From assembly GCA_002508545.1 (NCBI GenBank), contig DAVH01000025.1, forward strand, positions 41,373 through 57,292: DNA of 15,920 bases, read 5' to 3'. The translations under genes and the position numbers were made by a program. This document shows, piece by piece, positions 13,219-15,920 of the stretch (its first letter is position 1; each line of letters starts with the position of its first letter). The DNA is from Methanomassiliicoccus sp. UBA6. Lineage in GTDB: Archaea; Thermoplasmatota; Thermoplasmata; Methanomassiliicoccales; Methanomassiliicoccaceae. The notes beneath the pieces are model-generated. The model was given only the letters and a program-made list of their open reading frames with translations. It was not told the DNA's origin and did no database searches.

Positions 13219-13229
13219 GAAAAAATTTA
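13219..13229 (-). terminator. T-tract at the end of the srp54 operon
   Basis: On the minus strand the sequence taaattttttc (six T, complement of 13220-13225) follows the last small gene by about 20 nt and fits archaeal termination of the operon. The same A/T stretch lies about 40 nt before the PPOX start and could double as its TATA region; a weaker element (GTATCC, about 13205-13210) lies at leaderless distance. Confidence 0.45.
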
Positions 13230-13243
13230 CGAACCGTCGTATA

Positions 13244-13423
13244 TTAGAGGGAGCGGTTTTCCTCGAGGATATCCAGCTCTTCCGGGAGCTCATCGCTGTT
13301 GTGAATGCTCAGGACATGGTAGCGCAGGTCCTTCCTCAGCTCCCTCTCATCATCGCCGTAGGCGATGTACTCGCAACCATCACGGGGACATACGGCCCTC
13401 ATCTTCACGACCTCGAGTGTCAT
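13244..13423 (-). CDS. 59-residue C2H2-type small zinc-finger protein (DUF1059-like)
   Basis: A short gene sits between trmY and the PPOX gene: ATG at 13423, TAA at 13246-13244. The product has the pattern C12-x4-C17-x18-H36-x4-H41 (VCPRDGCEYIAYGDDE, then LRYHVLSIHN), followed by an acidic tail. The pattern, the G-D-D-E-x-E-L turn and the size resemble DUF1059-type small zinc proteins. It should bind one zinc ion; its partner is unknown. It starts 16 nt after the trmY stop, in the same direction, with a weak purine-rich stretch (GATGGAAG) before the ATG, so it is the third gene of the srp54-trmY operon. Coding is supported by the metal-ligand pattern and good codon use. Confidence 0.75.
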   Translation of the reverse strand: MTLEVVKMRAVCPRDGCEYIAYGDDERELRKDLRYHVLSIHNSDELPEELDILEENRSL

Positions 13424-13439
13424 CTGCTTCCATCTGATA

Positions 13440-14039
13440 TCAAGGTTCGTTCCATCTCCGGCGGTCCAGCTCGTTGAGCATTATGGTGATGCAGTGGTCC
13501 GCGTGGTAGGAGTGCGGGCCAAGGGTGACCGTGAGCGGGGAGTGGGCGAGCAGCTCGGCCTCCTCGTCCTCCCGCAGGTCCTGGTGGTCCGACACGATGA
13601 AGGTCAGGTCCCCCTCGAGCTCCTGCTGCCTCACGTCCTGCCCGTCCTCCTTCAGGTAGACGAGGCGGCTGATGGACGCGAGCTCATCGATCACCTGCTT
13701 GAACGACCGCCGGGAGATGTATATGCCCGGCGAGGAGCGGACCTCGTCGCCGTCCAGCTTCTTCACCAATGCGTTGCGGACCAGCGCCCCGGTGGACCTC
13801 TCGTCTGGATTGAGGTAGCGGACCTCGGAGCCGTTGATGCGGATCGTCCGCGGCGGGTCCGGCTCGCCCTGCAGGATGAGGAATATCTCGACGTCCCTGC
13901 GGATGCCGTGGGAGAGGAACAGCGCGGAGTTGATGCACCTCAGCAGGATGTCCAGACGGCCCGCGCCCCCGGCCATGTCATCGAGCTTGAAGTCCCCGGA
14001 GGTAACGGCCTTGTGGCCGACCACGATGAAGCGGTTCAT
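13440..14039 (-). CDS. trmY: tRNA (pseudouridine(54)-N1)-methyltransferase TrmY
   Basis: This encodes 199 residues. TrmY is a SPOUT-class enzyme that uses S-adenosylmethionine to methylate N1 of pseudouridine 54 in the T loop of archaeal tRNAs, in place of bacterial ribothymidine. The N-terminus (FIVVGHKAVTSGDFKLDDMA) and the following GGAGRLDILLRCINSALFL are typical of the family. The C-terminus LGPHSYHADHCITIMLNELD (about 173-192) forms the trefoil-knot cofactor site with the conserved H-C-I. Full length is normal. The ATG overlaps the srp54 stop by 4 nt (ATGA), so the two genes are translationally coupled. The small zinc-finger gene follows 16 nt downstream. Confidence 0.93.
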   Translation of the reverse strand: MNRFIVVGHKAVTSGDFKLDDMAGGAGRLDILLRCINSALFLSHGIRRDVEIFLILQGEPDPPRTIRINGSEVRYLNPDERSTGALVRNALVKKLDGDEVRSSPGIYISRRSFKQVIDELASISRLVYLKEDGQDVRQQELEGDLTFIVSDHQDLREDEEAELLAHSPLTVTLGPHSYHADHCITIMLNELDRRRWNEP

Positions 14040-15376
14040 TGCGTCTGCCCCATGTCGCCGGACTGGAACTGCTTCATCAGCTGCTTGCGGAACTTGCGGT
14101 TGCCCATGAACCCCTTGACCGCCTTCTTGGACATGTTGTACTGCTTCAGCAGCTCGCGGACGTCCTTGCCCTCCACGCCGGCCCCGCGGGCGATGCGGTT
14201 GATGCGGGTGGACTTGATGAGCTTGGGGTCCTCCATCTCCTCGTCGGTCATGGAGTCCATGATGAACCGGAACTTGCGGAGCTTCTCCTGGCTCTGCTCC
14301 ATGTCGATCTTGTCGCTCATGCCCGGCATCCCGGGGAGCATGGAGACGAGCTTCTTCAGCGGCCCCATGTTTGTGAGCATCTCCATCTGCTCGTACATCT
14401 CCTTGAGGGTGAAGCGTCCGGCCATCATCTTCTTGACCGTTTCCTCCGCCTCCGCTTCCGAGATGTTGTCCTTGGCCGCCTCCAGCAGGCTCTGGATGTC
14501 CCCCATCCCCAGCAGGCGGGAGATGAACCGGGTGGGCTCGAACGGCTCCAGGTCGGTTAGGTGCTCGCCCACCCCGATGAACACGATGGACGCCTTGGTC
14601 TGGGCGACCGCGCTGAGCGCGCCCCCGCCCTTGGCGGTTCCGTCCATCTTGGTGATGATGACGCTGGTGACCCCGACCGCGTCGTGGAACGCCTTGGCCT
14701 GCGGCCCTGCCTGCTGGCCCACCGCGGCGTCGAGGACGAGGATGCGCTCCGTCGGCTTCACCACGTCGGCCACGCGCTTGAGCTCGGATATGAGGTCGTC
14801 CTCCAGCGCATGGCGTCCGGAGGTATCGACGAGCACGACGTCCATGTGGGAGAAGTGCTCCATGCCCTCCCGCGCGATCTTAGCGGCGTCCTTCTCCCCC
14901 GGCTTCCCGTAGATCTGCACGCCCACCTTCTCGGCGATCTGCTGCAGCTGATCGTACGCGGCCGGCCGGTGAACATCAGCGGCGACGACCCCGACCTTCA
15001 GCCCCTTCTTGTGGAAGTACCGTGCCAGCTTGCCGGTGGTCGTGGTCTTGCCTTGACCGTACAGGCCGACCATCATTATGGTCTGCTTGGCGATGGGCAG
15101 CGGCCTCGGGGTCCCGAGGATCTTGGTCAGCTCATCGTAGATGATGCGGATGACATGCTCCTTGGGGCTGGTGCCCGCCGGCGGTTGCTCGTTGAGCGCC
15201 CTCCGCTCGACCTCCTTGGTCATCTCCAGCACCAGCTTCACGTTCACGTCGGCCTGCAGGAGCGCCCTCTGGATGTCCCGGGTGATCTCCTTGACCAGGG
15301 CTTCGTCGATGTGAGATGCTCCGGTGATCTTCTTGAGCACGTTGCGGAGCGATTGACCGAGATTTTCCAGGACCAT
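14036..15376 (-). CDS. srp54: Signal recognition particle 54 kDa protein (SRP54/Ffh GTPase)
   Basis: This encodes 446 residues, a normal length. SRP54 binds signal sequences and 7S RNA and, with the receptor FtsY, targets ribosomes to the membrane. The N domain covers about 1-90. The G domain has G1 GLYGQGKTTTTGK (104-116), ADVHRPAA, DTSGRH, TKMDG and DAAVGQQAGPQAKA. The C-terminal M domain (about 300-446) is methionine-rich, with LPGMPGMSDKIDM in the flexible loop and the RNA-binding S-T-R-I-N-R-I-A-R-G-A-G helix-turn region. The ATG at 15376 begins MVLENLGQSLRNVLKKI as in other archaeal SRP54. A TATA-like element lies about 38 nt upstream. It heads an operon with trmY and a small zinc-finger gene. 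The 7S RNA gene is not recognised in the window. Confidence 0.97.
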   Translation of the reverse strand: MVLENLGQSLRNVLKKITGASHIDEALVKEITRDIQRALLQADVNVKLVLEMTKEVERRALNEQPPAGTSPKEHVIRIIYDELTKILGTPRPLPIAKQTIMMVGLYGQGKTTTTGKLARYFHKKGLKVGVVAADVHRPAAYDQLQQIAEKVGVQIYGKPGEKDAAKIAREGMEHFSHMDVVLVDTSGRHALEDDLISELKRVADVVKPTERILVLDAAVGQQAGPQAKAFHDAVGVTSVIITKMDGTAKGGGALSAVAQTKASIVFIGVGEHLTDLEPFEPTRFISRLLGMGDIQSLLEAAKDNISEAEAEETVKKMMAGRFTLKEMYEQMEMLTNMGPLKKLVSMLPGMPGMSDKIDMEQSQEKLRKFRFIMDSMTDEEMEDPKLIKSTRINRIARGAGVEGKDVRELLKQYNMSKKAVKGFMGNRKFRKQLMKQFQSGDMGQTQ

Positions 15377-15409
15377 CTAAGTACCTGGGTAGCTGAGAGC
15401 GAACGAGCG

Positions 15410-15420
15410 TTTTAAAGCTT
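15410..15420. promoter_or_regulatory. Near-symmetrical TATA-like element upstream of srp54
   Basis: The sequence cgttttaaagc contains TTTTAAAG, which reads CTTTAAAA on the other strand and could work both ways. On the minus strand it lies about 38 nt before the srp54 ATG, giving a leader of about 12 nt. On the plus strand it would start a transcript near 15441. Confidence 0.45.
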
Positions 15421-15442
15421 GTTGTCCCCGTCCCCGCGCTTC

Positions 15443-15481
15443 GGCCTCACTTCCGCCGAGGCCGCAGGTGTTGATGCCTGC
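15443..15481. repeat. Two adjacent perfect hairpins upstream of srp54
   Basis: GGCCTC (15443-15448) pairs with GAGGCC (15458-15463), loop 9 nt. Directly next to it GCAGG (15464-15468) pairs with CCTGC (15477-15481), loop 8 nt. They lie in non-coding DNA downstream of the possible plus-strand start near 15441. They may mark an RNA leader or small RNA; nothing in them matches the SRP RNA or RNase P RNA signatures that I know. Confidence 0.4.
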
Positions 15482-15692
15482 CGGTGAGCAGCGGCGTGCC
15501 CTAAAGATACAATCGAAACCTCCCTGGCTGCGCATCTCGTTGCAGGACCGCGAGGATCCGTGGGCGACCGTGGCCATGGCGGCGATAAACGCAAAGAACA
15601 AGATGGATCTCACTGGGACAAAGAACCAGACCAAAAAGGAAGTGGGAAGGGCTAGCTCTGTCAGAAGGGATGGGATGCACTCTGTAAACTAG
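15468..15692 (+). CDS. Doubtful small basic ORF between srp54 and the candidate RNA
   Basis: A frame of 74 codons from GTG (15468), or 72 from the ATG at 15474, runs to TAG at 15690-15692. The predicted product has PPWLRISLQDREDPWATVAM near the middle and a basic C-terminus. It has no recognised domain, Cys cluster or membrane helix. Codon third positions are moderately G/C-rich, so coding is possible. Against it: no Shine-Dalgarno, the start lies inside a hairpin, and the end overlaps the strong inverted repeat at 15642-15707. I list it only so that the region is not left blank. Confidence 0.25.
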   Translation: MLMPAGEQRRALKIQSKPPWLRISLQDREDPWATVAMAAINAKNKMDLTGTKNQTKKEVGRASSVRRDGMHSVN

Positions 15693-15707
15693 CCCAACGC
15701 TTCCCAC
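15630..15707 (-). ncRNA. Candidate short structured RNA (hairpin behind a TATA box)
   Basis: Inverted repeat arms at 15642-15655 and 15689-15707 form a 14-bp perfect stem interrupted only by a 5-nt bulge (15695-15699). A possible inner CAGA/TCTG stem lies inside. On the minus strand the stem starts about 25 nt after the TATA element at 15727-15736 and is followed by TTCCTTTTTGG (T5 at 15637-15633). Together these would give a transcript of roughly 75 nt. The alternative is a 68-codon frame that starts at GTG 15707 with no recognisable motif. This is inference from layout; no RNA family is recognised. Confidence 0.35.
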
Positions 15708-15726
15708 TCCTAATATTATCTCAAGC

Positions 15727-15736
15727 CTATATATAG
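15727..15736 (-). promoter_or_regulatory. Palindromic TATA box (CTATATATAG)
   Basis: A perfectly symmetrical CTATATATAG stands in an A/T-rich patch. On the minus strand it lies about 25 nt before the first base of the long hairpin at 15707. Being symmetrical it could also fire on the plus strand, but nothing suitable lies there. Confidence 0.5.
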
Positions 15737-15769
15737 CTTATGTCTACAGTTTCGAATAATATAGAGAAT

Positions 15770-15775
15770 CAAAAA
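15770..15775 (-). terminator. T-tract after the coiled-coil gene
   Basis: The minus-strand run ATATTTTTGATT (T5 at 15775-15771) lies about 32 nt after the stop at 15807 and is the likely end of that transcript. Confidence 0.4.
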
Positions 15776-15806
15776 TATGGTTATTGAAGGGGTTTGAGGA
15801 ATTGGT

Positions 15807-15920
15807 TTAAAGATAGCCGGACTTCTGGAGGGCCATCAGGTCCTCGGTGCTCAGCTTCTCGCCGGCCTTGAACTTCTCGAAGATCTTCTCCGCCTCTTCC
15901 TTGGCCGAGGCCTCGTCGTC
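15807..15920 (-). CDS. C-terminal end of a probable archaeal coiled-coil protein (COG1340-like)
   Basis: Only the last 37 residues are in the window, ending at the TAA (15809-15807); the gene continues beyond the right edge. The tail is highly charged and helical and ends F-K-A-G-E-K-L-S-T-E-D-L-M-A-L-Q-K-S-G-Y-L. An ending of the form K-x-G-E-K-L-S-x-E/D-E/D-L-x-x-L-Q is, as I remember it, typical of the long archaeal coiled-coil proteins of COG1340, whose function is unknown. The family call is tentative. It runs in the same direction as srp54, with about 430 bp of mainly non-coding DNA between them. Confidence 0.6.
   Translation of the reverse strand, partial: DDEASAKEEAEKIFEKFKAGEKLSTEDLMALQKSGYL

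Noticed and set aside
13365..14912. Plus-strand frame of 515 codons opposite trmY and srp54
   Set aside because: It is the antisense of two certain genes and has no recognisable domain.
15377..15634. Minus-strand frame of 85 codons with a hydrophobic start (WFFVPVRSILFFAFIAAM)
   Set aside because: It resembles a signal or membrane segment, but it has a TTG start with no TATA box or Shine-Dalgarno at the right place, and its second half runs through the hairpins and the srp54 promoter region.
15377..15806. SRP 7S RNA or RNase P RNA in the gap upstream of srp54
   Set aside because: The gap is long enough and has hairpins, but I find no helix-8 tetraloop signature of SRP RNA and no conserved RNase P core motifs on either strand.

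Overview
The window is a GC-rich chromosomal stretch of an archaeon, most likely from the Thermoplasmata and probably a Methanomassiliicoccales-like lineage. The archaeal evidence is direct: SRP54, TrmY, archaeal-type PheT, class I HMG-CoA reductase, a tRNA-Ser without encoded CCA, and A/T-rich TATA-like boxes before most transcription units. The lineage is an inference from the CoaD-DUF84 fusion (a Thermoplasmata arrangement) and the overall character of the proteins. There are no rRNA genes, insertion sequences or CRISPR arrays.

Layout, left to right. 1-849: the 3' end of an unknown helical protein, then a small SRPBCC-domain protein. 936-1358 (minus): a small pyruvoyl-enzyme homologue of S-adenosylmethionine decarboxylase, divergent from hmgA (1580-2731); the gap holds three perfect inverted repeats. 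2800-5564: amrS (radical SAM) and pheT, each with its own TATA box. 5606-5692: tRNA-Ser(UGA). 5693-6640: a gene-poor stretch of lower GC with one small cupin gene. 6640-8560: a lipid/diacylglycerol-kinase-like gene and a bile-acid-symporter-like membrane protein, divergent from a compact shared promoter region. 8603-10972: a Lon-type protease with degenerate Walker motifs (LonC-like). 11032-11484: two adjacent small cysteine-rich proteins built from one repeated four-Cys module. 11485-12646 (minus): a CoaD-DUF84 fusion behind a tiny membrane-anchored zinc ribbon. 12717-13184 (minus): a flavin-binding PPOX-family protein. 13244-15376 (minus): a compact srp54-trmY-small zinc finger operon; the last gene is only 59 residues. 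15377-15806: mostly non-coding, with hairpins and a candidate short structured RNA. 15807-15920 (minus): the C-terminal end of a probable coiled-coil protein.

Most genes are housekeeping: isoprenoid lipid synthesis (hmgA), coenzyme A (coaD fusion), translation (pheT, tRNA-Ser, trmY) and protein targeting or turnover (srp54, Lon). Genes at the head of transcription units often have a TATA-like box about 24-31 nt before the start codon and no Shine-Dalgarno, which suggests leaderless mRNAs. Some others carry a Shine-Dalgarno, for example at 11245-11250.

Most worth a second look are the repeated Cys4 module in the 11032/11257 gene pair, whose two frames are joined by a single in-frame UAG; the altered SpeD homologue; the nucleotide-site changes in the Lon and CoaD proteins; and the TATA-plus-hairpin locus at 15630-15736. 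All functions are read from sequence motifs without database searches.
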